From Euperipatoides rowelli (taxonomy: Eukaryota; Onychophora; Udeonychophora; Euonychophora; Peripatopsidae): a stretch of 14,406 bases of DNA. The DNA lies in assembly GCA_003024985.2 (NCBI GenBank), contig PXIH01S0023613.1, one strand, 5' to 3'. A program made the position numbers and the translations under genes. The notes under the pieces were generated by a model, which was not told where the DNA came from, ran no database searches, and worked only from the letters and a program-made list of their open reading frames with translations. How positions within the stretch are numbered: the first letter of the stretch is position 1; each line of letters starts with the position of its first letter. This document shows positions 1-7,271 of this stretch, piece after piece.

Positions 1-222
1 GACTGGGCCCTAGGAGGCTAGCTATTACGACCCGGTGTAGCCTACGTTCAGAGATAGGTATCTGACAGTAAGATGATGGCAGGGTTGATTTAACACCTGG
101 GCAAGTGGCAAATTGCGACCAGGCCCCATTGTCAAATAGGCTACCAATACACAATAAATTTTTTTTAATATACAGTAGATACTGTATATCATTGAATATC
201 TAAATAATCTCAGACAGTGACA
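1..222. other. Left flank, no gene recognised
   Basis: No coding pattern, RNA gene or terminal repeat is supported here. The open frame on the minus strand over most of this stretch has no recognisable protein features. The stretch 172-191 holds an imperfect palindrome of the ACAGTA..TACTGT type that recurs elsewhere in the window. The copy immediately left of 231 is the target duplication of the hAT element. Confidence 0.5.
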
Positions 223-230
223 CAATAAAG
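223..230. repeat. hAT target-site duplication, left copy
   Basis: CAATAAAG directly precedes the left terminus CAGGGG. It is identical to 669-676, and an 8-bp duplication is the hAT hallmark. Confidence 0.85.
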
Positions 231-668
231 CAGGGGAGTCAAACTCGCGGCCCTAAGCAATTATTTGTGCGGCCCAGGCCCAGGCAATTACGGTATGCTA
301 ATATCGCGTAACCTTACACACAGGCGCACCATTTCCATAAAACCCTTATTAATTTGGGCAATTATTCAGTGTCTGGTAAGTTAACATTCAAGAAAAAATA
401 TTACTATTTATTTAAATGTTGTATTATTTTAAACAATTTTAATGATTATTCATTTATTTCAATCCTTTGAATTCAGCATGTCTCTATCAAAGCCAAGTGG
501 TAGTAGAAATAAACAAAATTGCTGACGAACATAGAAATTTTCAAGAAAAGTGAGAGTTGGAGCGTTTCAATGAAAATTGATTATGAAGCTTTCCTTTTTT
601 TTGCGCCCACATAAACTTAATAACCTTGTTTATTTGGCCCACGTCAGGTTTTGAGTTTGACATGCTTG
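231..668. mobile_element. Non-autonomous hAT transposon (438 bp)
   Basis: The left end CAGGGGAGTCAAACTC is matched in inverted orientation by the right end at 653-668 (GAGTTTGACATGCTTG), 12 of 16 positions agreeing. Both ends are flanked by the same 8-bp sequence CAATAAAG. Terminal CA..TG bases plus an 8-bp duplication define the hAT superfamily. The subterminal DNA is GC-rich, with repeated GCGGCCC/GGCCCA blocks, unlike the AT-rich surroundings. The interior holds a decayed transposase N-terminus, so this is a deletion derivative of a full-length element rather than an unrelated MITE. It cannot mobilise itself, and nearly all of the transposase is missing. Confidence 0.85.
478..580 (+). pseudogene. 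hAT transposase N-terminal remnant
   Basis: An ATG at 478 opens a short frame (MSLSKPSGSR), and the next frame, from 518, reads IADEHRNFQEK and then meets TGA at 551 and again at 578. The string DEHRNFQEK followed by an aromatic-rich segment resembles the N-terminal leader of one animal hAT transposase group, related to domesticated ZBED/GTF2IRD2-type proteins. In that group a Trp commonly follows EK, and the TGA at 551 sits at that place. At least one frameshift and two stops are present. The resemblance is recalled from family knowledge, not computed. Its position inside a proven hAT element supports the call. Confidence 0.5.
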
Positions 669-676
669 CAATAAAG
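669..676. repeat. hAT target-site duplication, right copy
   Basis: CAATAAAG follows the right terminus directly and is identical to 223-230. Confidence 0.85.
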
Positions 677-1195
677 GATTGAATAAAGAAGATAAAGTCT
701 CAAGCCTTTCCCCCTCCCTACTGACCCACCATACTTTTATTTTTAAAACTTGAGATTACTAATTACTATTCTTCAAAAAAAAATTTTTTATCAATGAATG
801 AAATAAATAAGATTTTAATTTCTGATCAATTTTTTTTTAAAAACAAAACAATTTTTTGAAATTATATGTCTATTTACATTCCAGTCAAAAATTATTTATC
901 CTTATGAAAATTGTTTTGTATTTAATATCTTTTATTTACGGTATGAACATTTTATGTTATCAATTTTTTAAAAAAAAGTGTGCAAGGATAAGTTTATTTG
1001 CATTCATACAAAAAAAAAAAAAAAAAAAAACCTACCTACTGCACCTACCCTAAAATTTTACAGCTTGTTACCGGAAACAGATATATTATTTTATTAGGTC
1101 TAATCAAAACTTTATATTATTCTTGTTAGCATGAATATAATAAAATAATCCTAATATTCATTTATTATTTATTTTTTGAGATTTGCTTGTAAAAT
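677..1195. other. AT-rich non-coding spacer with 21-A tract
   Basis: The stretch is dominated by runs of A and T. A 21-base A run lies at 1010-1030, followed by CCTACCTACTGCACCTACCC. The A run could be the tail of a retroposed copy or simple slippage. No target duplication or SINE/LINE body was recognised upstream, so no element is called. A plus-strand open frame at 856-1053 is translated A/T homopolymer with no protein character. Confidence 0.5.
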
Positions 1196-1198
1196 TTA

Positions 1199-1227
1199 AG
1201 GCGAGTTTTCACGAAATGAACCAGAAA
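1199..1227. repeat. Left terminal inverted repeat
   Basis: AGGCGAGTTTTCACGAAATG followed by AACCAGAAA. It pairs with 2516-2544 with mismatches only at positions 12, 13, 17 and 18. Confidence 0.75.
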
Positions 1228-2515
1228 AAGGTTGGTTCAATTGGTTCAATGTGGTTAGCTATAAAACGTCACATCCGATATGTTTGGTTAGACTTTTGGT
1301 TAACCAATTAGATGATCGCAAAAACTCTTTGGTCAGCTTTTGTAGTTAGTTTTAAAAATAAAAATAGCTTCTGGGAAGCAAAAAAATAATGGTAACAACA
1401 ATGGCTGGCAATAAAAATGTGTTAATAATTTAAATCTCTGAAAATATAATAAATTTCACATCCAGAGTTAATTATGACCTATTTTTACAGTTGAAGAGCC
1501 ATTCTAGACCCAGTATTAGGCTACCAAGATATCGGGATCTTCAGCTTTAGATGGTTTTCATGATCCCTCATTAATGTTATATAACATAGAATTATGATAA
1601 AATAAAAATAAAGCAAGAGAATGCTAGATTATTAAATGCTCAAAATAATTCCAAAAAATCTCTTATTGATACAAAAATAATGATTATTTGTTTATATTTT
1701 ATTATACTTTATTATTCCAAAGTCATAATTTGATTTTTATTCCATGAGATAGAAAATAGAGTCAATTACAAATCAGTGATAGAAGTTGCACTTAGAAATA
1801 GTATCTAACATAGTAGTCTTCTGAAATACAAGAAAAAATTGTGTGTAAAAAAAAACTCAAATCTCTAAACTGAAATAAAACCTGGCCATCAATAAAATAT
1901 TAGCTGTTTCTTTCGATAAACTTATAACTAGAAAACTATTATTATTATTGTTGTTGTTTTAAACAAGGACTGTATAAAGCCTAGCGCTTATAAAGTAGTT
2001 ACTTTAGTATAAATTAGCTGTATAAAATCATAAATCAATTAAAATGTCAATACAAATTTTATAAATTGTATTATTTTAGTCATAAAACAATTATTGAGAA
2101 CTTTAATTTATTGCCAGAAAAGCCAGTTAGATGTTTTTTCTTTTATTATTATTACTTCATGATAGGAGGCTACCGTATTTTCTTATTTCCAGAATGTTTT
2201 TAACTTTATAATGTATTATAATCGAAGACAAAGGTATTTATTTATTTAATTATTAAATAAATAAAACCTATCAACAAAATTATAGGTTCTTCTTCCAAAA
2301 TGTTAAAATTAAAATCATTTCCGCTCTCATTTGTTATGATTAAATCTTTCACCTTAACCAACATTTTTTTAACCAAATCAATCAAACCAGCTATCTAATT
2401 TGGTTCATTTGGTTCGAGAAATTGGTTAATCAAAAAATGAACCATAGCACGAAAACTCTTCTGGTTGGTAACCACAAGCTGGTTAGATCACCAAAACACT
2501 TTGGTCGCTAACCAG

Positions 2516-2544
2516 TTTCTGGTTCAGGTCGCAAAAACTCGCCT
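2516..2544. repeat. Right terminal inverted repeat
   Basis: On the minus strand it begins AGGCGAGTTTTTGCGACCTG and continues AACCAGAAA, matching the left repeat at 25 of 29 bases. Confidence 0.75.
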
Positions 2545-2547
2545 TTA

Positions 2548-2967
2548 ATATACATTATATGTCTATTATAAACTCATGACCAAAAGTTACAGACTAAACT
2601 TGATTCACTTATTGGGGTCAAGTTAGAACTGTTACATCAATGGTCAGCTAATGCAATCACTATACTTTATTGGCTTAATATTTAGTCAAAGTCAGAAATT
2701 ATAGAGAAATTTTTATTATTATTTTAATTTTGAAATAAAAGTGCAACAAATTCATTTCAGAAAACGCCTAAGAAGTTTCCGGAAACTGGACCTCTTTTTA
2801 TAGGCTGTACCGATCAGAACCTTTCAGCTCTCTCCATTCACATATTTTCTGAAAAGTTGCTAAAAATAATATTTTTTACATTATTCTATCTTAATATTAA
2901 ATTAGTCCGTCATGTTTTATTCGAAAAAAATGAATAAAAGCTTTAGTTTAGAAAAGTTTAAACTTAC
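2548..2967. other. Non-coding spacer with a 14-bp perfect palindrome
   Basis: No gene is supported. AGTTTCCGGAAACT at 2774-2787 is a perfect palindrome containing two head-to-head GGAA cores. A stop-free plus-strand frame of 67 codons (2734-2934) overlaps it, but it has no convincing donor and no ATG and is not called. The right part would be intron if the exon at 2968-3016 is real. Confidence 0.45.
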
Positions 2968-3016
2968 CTTTTGGTGATTCACTATTTTTAGAAGTTGGCT
3001 CAGGTATTTCCATGCA
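2968..3016 (-). CDS. Candidate 49-bp internal exon, product unknown
   Basis: On the minus strand a pyrimidine-rich tract ends in TTTGTTTTAG at the acceptor. The 49 bases that follow end in AAAAG directly before GTAAGT, a full-consensus donor. Two of three frames are open. Read in phase 0 it gives CMEIPEPTSKNSESPK plus one base, a Ser/Pro/Glu/Lys mix that resembles the disordered protein of the large exon upstream on the same strand. That exon ends in phase 0, so direct joining would keep this frame. Linking the two is inference: they are 6.8 kb apart with a retrotransposon between them, and other exons may lie between. Short exon-like patterns arise by chance in AT-rich DNA, so this stays moderate. 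Confidence 0.4.
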
Positions 3017-3290
3017 CTAAAACAAATAGAGATATGTGAATGTACAGTACATTGTATAGTCTAACTAAACATTTCTAATATTTCTTAAGATTAATATACA
3101 ATTCAGTAAACATATTTTTCAACTAAACATTAATATATTCAAGCAAATAAATGTAAAGTATATCCGATAAAATTTTATTTCATTAAATAATATAACAATA
3201 TTGTCAGAATATACATGTATGTAGTGTTTTGTATATTATTTAAACATTCTAGCAAGTGTAAATAATGATTTAATTACAAAGTGGTATAGG

Positions 3291-3295
3291 CTAGG
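3291..3295. repeat. Copia target-site duplication, left copy
   Basis: CTAGG matches 7267-7271, which abuts the CA terminus of the other LTR. A 5-bp duplication is normal for Ty1/copia. It places the outer edge of the 3' LTR at 3296, although the first bases there are TC, not the usual TG. Confidence 0.6.
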
Positions 3296-3719
3296 TCTTA
3301 TAACGTGGTTGGACAGTAAAGATGAATTAGCCAGCCGCCGTGATACCTTATAAATTTATTTTAATGAAATTAACATTAAACATTACAATGTAGATCCAAA
3401 GCGTCTCTCAATAGACCTGTTAAAGTTTTTTTCATTCCTCACAATAAGTAATCAAAGTTTATTTACAGTTACAGGTTGTACAATCATTAGCAACATAGTC
3501 TAAGATAATTCCAACTATAACTTTTATTCTCGATCTCCATTCGGTCAATAATCCTTCATTATGCTTCAGCGCATATCCAACTCATATCCAATTCATAATA
3601 TCTAAAATACAACTTGTTCAACACGTTATTCCTCTGGCGTTCGAAGGTTCGATATAGAAATTACTTGTAATGCATATGTATAAAACTAATAATAATTATT
3701 ACATAATTCTATTCCATCA
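3296..3719 (-). repeat. Copia 3' LTR (about 424 bp)
   Basis: The segment 3382-3719 aligns with 6925-7266. On the minus strand the LTR starts TGATGGAAT immediately after the polypurine tract. I extend the far end to 3296 because CTAGG at 3291-3295 matches the duplication at the other end of the element. A shorter reading ending at 3389 gives TG..CA ends (TGTAGATCC on the plus strand) but leaves seven further matching bases outside and no target duplication. The element end at 3719 is firm; the other is tentative. Confidence 0.75.
3458..3463 (-). terminator. LTR poly(A) signal AATAAA (3' LTR)
   Basis: AATAAA on the minus strand within the LTR body is also present in the other LTR at 7001-7006. 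Copia-type LTRs place a poly(A) signal near the R/U5 boundary. Use of this one is inferred. Confidence 0.4.
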
Positions 3720-3730
3720 TTGCCCCCCTT
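3720..3730 (-). other. Polypurine tract
   Basis: The minus strand reads AAGGGGGGCAA immediately upstream of TGATGG, the start of the 3' LTR. A G-rich purine run in this position primes plus-strand DNA synthesis in LTR retrotransposons. Confidence 0.8.
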
Positions 3731-3788
3731 ACGTATAAAGTAAAGTTTTTATCTGCAGTCGTTCTCAAGAAAAGGTTCACGGCAATCC

Positions 3789-4480
3789 TCATCGCTTCAG
3801 TTTGTCCCATGGTACTCCTTTCGTAAAAATATCCGCTTTAAGTATTTCTGTTGGTTTGTGTACCAATGTTAGTTCCCTTCTCCACCTCTTCTCTGACCTT
3901 GTACATTTTTCGATTGAAGTGTTTTGCCCGCTGTTTTACACTCATAACCCGAGCCCACTCCATGGCTGACTTGCTATCCATATATATCTTTATGGGTCTA
4001 TCCAAGCTTTCATTCATCTCCAGCTCTTCCAACACATTTCCTAGCCATGTAACTTCTTTTACCGCTTCGCACAATGCGTTGATCTCTGCCTCGCAGGTTG
4101 ATAGGGCCCCCAACTCTTGTTTCCTGGTATTCCATGTTATGATCGATCCACCCATCACTGAACAGTATCCTGTGTGAGACCTACCGTCTCCTGTCAAGCA
4201 CCAACTTGCATCTGAGCTTGCTTCTATCATTCCTTCATTGGCCACATATTCTATTCCTAAGTCCTTTGTGCCTTGCAAATATCTCATTATCCTTTTACGT
4301 GCCGTCAGATGTATCTCTCTCGGGTCCTTGCTGAATTGTGCCAATTTGTTTACGGCATATGTGATGTCGGGCCTCGTCCCATTTGATATGTACAATAATG
4401 ATCCACTGATCTCTTGATAGTTCTGTACATCGACAGCTTGATTCCTCGTATATCTCCACATTTTGGTTCATATCCACCGG
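3789..4480 (-). pseudogene. Copia RNase H domain and polyprotein C-terminus
   Basis: A long open segment (4461-3838) carries the copia RNase H hallmarks: YQEISGSLLY and TRPDITYAVNKL, then Asp in SDASW (codon 4212-4210), Glu in STCEAEINAL (4092-4090), Asp in YMDSKSA (3978-3976) and His in AKHFN (3921-3919). All expected catalytic residues are present. RNase H removes the RNA strand of the RNA:DNA hybrid during reverse transcription. The frame breaks near 3850. The usual copia C-terminal signature, here ADIFTKGVPW, continues in another frame to a TGA at 3791-3789, just before the polypurine tract. Another frame change lies near 4460, where PVDMNQNVE sits in a different frame. This is the best-preserved domain of the element. 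Confidence 0.88.
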
Positions 4481-5230
4481 TGTGCGTACAGTTTTGCATT
4501 CCTCCCTTCCATATATTTTCAGTATTTTTTCTATCTGTGCTTTTTGTGTTATGCGATAGCCTATCCGTTTTCTATTTTCTTGATCTCTATCCCCAAAAAT
4601 GTGCCATCTCCCATCTCCTTTCTCATCTTGAATTCTTGCTGTAGTGCTCCCATTTTCCAGCCACTATGCAGTCATCAACATAGATGCCCATTATTATAAT
4701 TTTTTTTTCTCTGATTATGTATACACTGTGGTCACTATTCAGTCTTTTGAATCCCAATTTCACTAAGGCGTTGTTCAGTCTTATGTTCCAATTTTTCCCA
4801 GACTGTGGGAGTCCGTATAGGCTTTTTTTGCAGTTTGCATACCTTCTTTGTACCATCTGTCCATCCTATCGGTTGTAGCATGCAGATGTTTTCTTGCAAT
4901 TCTCCATACAGGTTCGTTGTTTTTACGTCGTATCTATGCATGTTTAACTTGTATTTTGTGGCGAGTGCTATTATCAGTCTCAACATTTCTGTTTTTACTA
5001 CTGGGGCGTAGTTCTCTGTGTAATCAATTCCTTTCACTTGGTGTGTTCCCGCTACAACTAACCTTGCTTTTAATCTTGTGACTTTGCCATCATCATCACA
5101 TTTGACGCTGTACACCCATTTACTTCTCAGTACCTTCATATTGCTTTTTCTTTCGACTAGTTCCCAAACCTTGTGTTCATGTAATGACTTTATTTCATCA
5201 TTCATTGCTTCTTCCCATTCCTTCTGTTAC
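4481..5230 (-). pseudogene. Copia reverse transcriptase domain
   Basis: The segment opens with KEWEEAMNDEIKSL, then has the copia motifs RLKARLVVAGTHQ and GIDYTENYAPVV. The first catalytic Asp is in RYDVKT (codon 4929-4927). After a frame change near 4830-4850 come KSLYGLPQSGKNW and the active site YVDD at 4682-4671. Further downstream, FLGIEIKKIENG and GYRITQKAQIEKIL lie in two more frames. The domain copied element RNA into DNA. All three catalytic aspartates can be seen, but they are spread over two frames, so no complete enzyme can be made from this copy. The usual AFL after the first Asp motif is changed to TNL. Confidence 0.9.
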
Positions 5231-5797
5231 TCGGACTTCAAGCCTCTGCATGTGTGATTGGTGTATCAAGTTTTCTTACCACCATCTGATTTCCTTGTTC
5301 TTTCTCAGACTTCCATTCCGACCTCCTTGCTCTTCAGTCTTTCAATTCTTGTTCCTTTTCCATTTGTATTTTTTTTGTCTCTTTCCATCACTACTCCTTT
5401 TTTTGTTCCAAATGGTCTTCCTTTTTTCATTCTGTGGGTTGGTTCTTCTGCCGATTCTCCTGTGTGTTCTTCTATTGGTTCTATCTCTGGTTCTTCTGTA
5501 GGTTCTTCTATCATTTCCTCTTGTCGTTCTTCCATTGAGTTTTGAACTTTTGTCCTCTCTAGTTCCTGGGATAGATCTATTTCATCCCCTTGTCGGTTGA
5601 TGCATTTGCCTGGTGCATTCTTCTGTGTTGTTTGTACCTGTTGTGTATTCTATTTCTCCTATGTTTATATTTACTAAGTTGGTATCTTCACACGGTCCAC
5701 TCCTCTTTTGCCTTCATTGAATTTGATGTCTCTTGTTTTTTCAACTTTGCTCATTTCTGGTAATAGACACGGTATGCCTTCCTGTTTCTAGAGTAGC
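5231..5797 (-). pseudogene. Copia integrase-RT linker, acidic
   Basis: This hydrophilic stretch joins the integrase C-terminus to reverse transcriptase. Its middle (5535-5305) encodes a Glu/Pro-rich block with EEPTEEPEIEPIEE followed by a basic run (MKKGRPFGTKKG). The upstream part (about 5740-5540) has stops in all likely frames, and the frame changes relative to both neighbouring domains. Linkers in copia elements are poorly conserved and charged, which fits. The plus-strand open frames over the same bases are antisense shadows. Confidence 0.65.
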
Positions 5798-6595
5798 CTA
5801 AGAATATACAGTACCTCTCACTGCTTTTGGCTGTCGTTTATTTCGAAACACTTTGTTCACCCAACAGTATGCCAGGCATCCGAATTTCTTCAGGTGACTT
5901 ACCATTGGTTTTCTTCTGGTCCATCTTTCTATCGGGGTTTTATCCTCCAAATTTTTTCTGTATGTGCAATTCCTTAAATATACTGCTGTTGCCACAGCTT
6001 CTGCCCAAAATTTGTTTGGTAGTCCGGCGCTTGTTCACAGAGTCCTCGTTGTATCCAGGATTGTTCTGTTTGCCCTTTCCCTTTGCCATTGCTTTGTGGT
6101 GTATATATTATTGGTCTCTCATATTTTATTCCCTCGTTGTGAAACATTTTTTGGAACGTGTTGTTTACAAATTCGGTTTCATTATCACTTCTTACTCTGC
6201 ATATCTTCCTATTCAGTTCTTTTTCCCTATTTTTTAATATCATGAAATTTTCGTAAGCTTCACTTTTATTTTTTAGCAGCTCTATGAAGATTCTCCTTAT
6301 GTATGAGTCTATGATTGTGAATATAATTCAAGTGTTTTTTTGGTATATTCATTGGGTTGTCACACAAATTTGGTCCCTGTCAGTTTTCCTAGTATGCAAT
6401 GTTCACAGTCAATTGTCACTTTTATTGTATATCAAGCCATTCACCATATTTTTGTCTTTCATTATGTTCATATAGTTTTGGTTCACATGTTCTAGCCTAT
6501 TATGCCATAATTGTTTGTGGTTTATCATTTTTTCTATGTTTCTCAGTTGTTTTTCTATTTTTATTTCACATGCTGTGTTGTGTGTTTTCATCTCC
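5798..6595 (-). pseudogene. Copia integrase (zinc region, DDE core, C-terminus)
   Basis: In order: the GAG-pre-integrase/zinc-binding segment with LWHNRLEHV and, in another frame, CEHCILGKL (6407-6381). Then comes the DDE core, with IIDSYIRR and KNKSEAYENF, the second catalytic Asp in RSDNETEF (codon 6186-6184), and the third residue, Glu, at 6079-6077. That Glu lies in a shifted frame next to a run of GGGAAAGGG. Next are a TGA at 6037-6035, NKFWAEAVATAVYLRN, and HLKKFGCLAY with a terminal FLGYS in a further frame. The stretch around the first Asp, between CILGKL and IIDSY, is shortened to about 60 bases, and I cannot assign that residue. Integrase inserts element DNA and makes the 5-bp duplication. 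This copy is broken at four or more points. Confidence 0.88.
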
Positions 6596-6611
6596 TTACT
6601 TTCCCTTTTAC

Positions 6612-6924
6612 TCAGTACATGTTGTTGTGTTGGTGTGCTTGTGCTATTACTATACCTTTTTTGTTGAAGTTTACTTCATTCCCTCTGTTTACTAATTCTT
6701 TCACTGACATGAGGTTATCTTTTAGTTTTGGTACATACAATACGTTTTTCATTCCAATTTTTACGTTTTTCCCTCTTGTTTGTAGCTCCATTTTGACCTC
6801 TCCCTTAGCTATGGCTTTTGTTATACGCCCTGATTCGGCCATACTAATTTCACGTTCATATTTTTCTATATTTTTCTGATATCATATGGACTGAACATCC
6901 TGAATCTAGGTTCCATTCACATGT
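6612..6924 (-). pseudogene. Copia aspartic protease, N-terminus lost
   Basis: The first codons after the 5' LTR encode CEWNLDSGCSVHMISEK, the copia protease active site, with the catalytic Asp-Ser-Gly at 6906-6898. The frame meets TGA at 6858-6856. A second frame (6842-6612) continues with VLYVPKLKDNLMSVKEL, the hydrophobic half typical of the protease-to-integrase junction. The protease normally cleaves the Gag-Pol polyprotein. Only a Thr codon separates the LTR-homologous DNA from this motif, so the upstream part of protease and all of gag are deleted. Confidence 0.88.
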
Positions 6925-7266
6925 ATTACAACGTAGATCCAAAGCTTCTCTCAATAGACCTGTTAAAGTCTTTTTCATTCCTCATAATAAGTATTCAAAG
7001 TTTATTCTAATTACAGTTACAGTTGTACAATCATTAGCAACATAGTCTAAGATAATTTCAACTATAACTTTTATTCCCGATCTCCATTCGGTCAATAATC
7101 CTTCATTATGCTTCAGAGCATATCCAACTCATATCCAATTCATATCTAAAACACAATTTGTTCAACACGTGGTTCCTCCGGCGTTCGAAGGTTCGATATA
7201 GAAAATACTTGTAATGCATACATATATATAAACTAATAATAATTATTACATAATTATATTCCATCA
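6925..7266 (-). repeat. Copia 5' LTR, U5 end truncated
   Basis: The minus strand starts TGATGGAATA at 7266 and runs parallel to the 3' LTR down to 6925, where homology stops at ATTACAA. The other LTR continues for about 86 more bases, to 3296. The missing end is the U5 side, next to where the primer-binding site should be. Three tandem GGATATG-like words lie at about 7111-7147. An AATAAA is kept at 7001-7006. Confidence 0.85.
7001..7006 (-). terminator. LTR poly(A) signal AATAAA (5' LTR)
   Basis: This is the counterpart of 3458-3463, conserved between the two LTR copies. Function is inferred from position. Confidence 0.35.
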
Positions 7267-7271
7267 CTAGG
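7267..7271. repeat. Copia target-site duplication, right copy
   Basis: CTAGG follows the terminal CA at 7265-7266 and matches 3291-3295. The flanks on the two sides, TATAGG and CTATAA, would read as a continuous TAGGCTA-rich target. Confidence 0.65.

Larger units (their letters stand above)
1199..2544. mobile_element. Non-autonomous PIF/Harbinger-like DNA transposon (1346 bp)
   Basis: The two ends are inverted repeats beginning AGGCGAGTTTT and agree at 25 of 29 positions. They are flanked by TTA at 1196-1198 and TTA at 2545-2547. A 3-bp TTA/TAA duplication with a G-rich terminus suits PIF/Harbinger. The bases at the borders also allow a TTAA reading with one base of slack, so piggyBac-like is a weaker alternative. 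The subterminal 130-200 bp on both sides are packed with GGTT/AACC words (TGGTTCA, GGTTAACC, TGAACCA). The interior (about 1340-2330) is AT-rich, includes an ATT/GTT microsatellite near 1940, and encodes no transposase that I can see. Confidence 0.7.
3296..7266 (-). mobile_element. Degenerate Ty1/copia LTR retrotransposon, gag deleted
   Basis: The element lies on the minus strand with two related LTRs, a polypurine tract beside the 3' LTR, and a CTAGG duplication at its borders. Between the LTRs the order protease, integrase, reverse transcriptase, RNase H defines Ty1/copia; Gypsy elements carry integrase last. By eye the LTRs differ at roughly 16-20 of about 335 aligned bases plus several indels, so the insertion is not recent. 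The internal region is only about 3.2 kb. No gag, nucleocapsid Cys-knuckle or primer-binding site exists between the 5' LTR and the protease. The coding region changes frame at least ten times, so the copy is dead. The copia subfamily cannot be named from sight. Confidence 0.92.

Noticed and set aside
1010-1030. 21-A tract as the tail of a SINE or LINE
   Set aside because: No retroposon body or flanking duplication was found; it may be simple slippage.
856-1053. Plus-strand 65-codon frame
   Set aside because: It is built from A/T homopolymers ending in a poly-Lys run over the 21-A tract; no coding signal.
2734-2937. Stop-free 67-codon plus-strand stretch with an AG acceptor-like site at 2759-2760
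   Set aside because: There is no ATG, no credible donor and no recognisable protein; length is within chance.
3851-6879. Many plus-strand open frames across the retrotransposon (for example 5827-6237 and 6511-6879)
   Set aside because: They are antisense to recognisable copia domains and encode Phe/Leu/Ser/Cys-rich translations of purine-rich sense DNA.
7185-7200. GGTTCGATATAG in the LTRs as a tRNA B box
   Set aside because: It lacks the full GGTTCRANTCC consensus, has no A box at the proper distance, and is part of the LTR.
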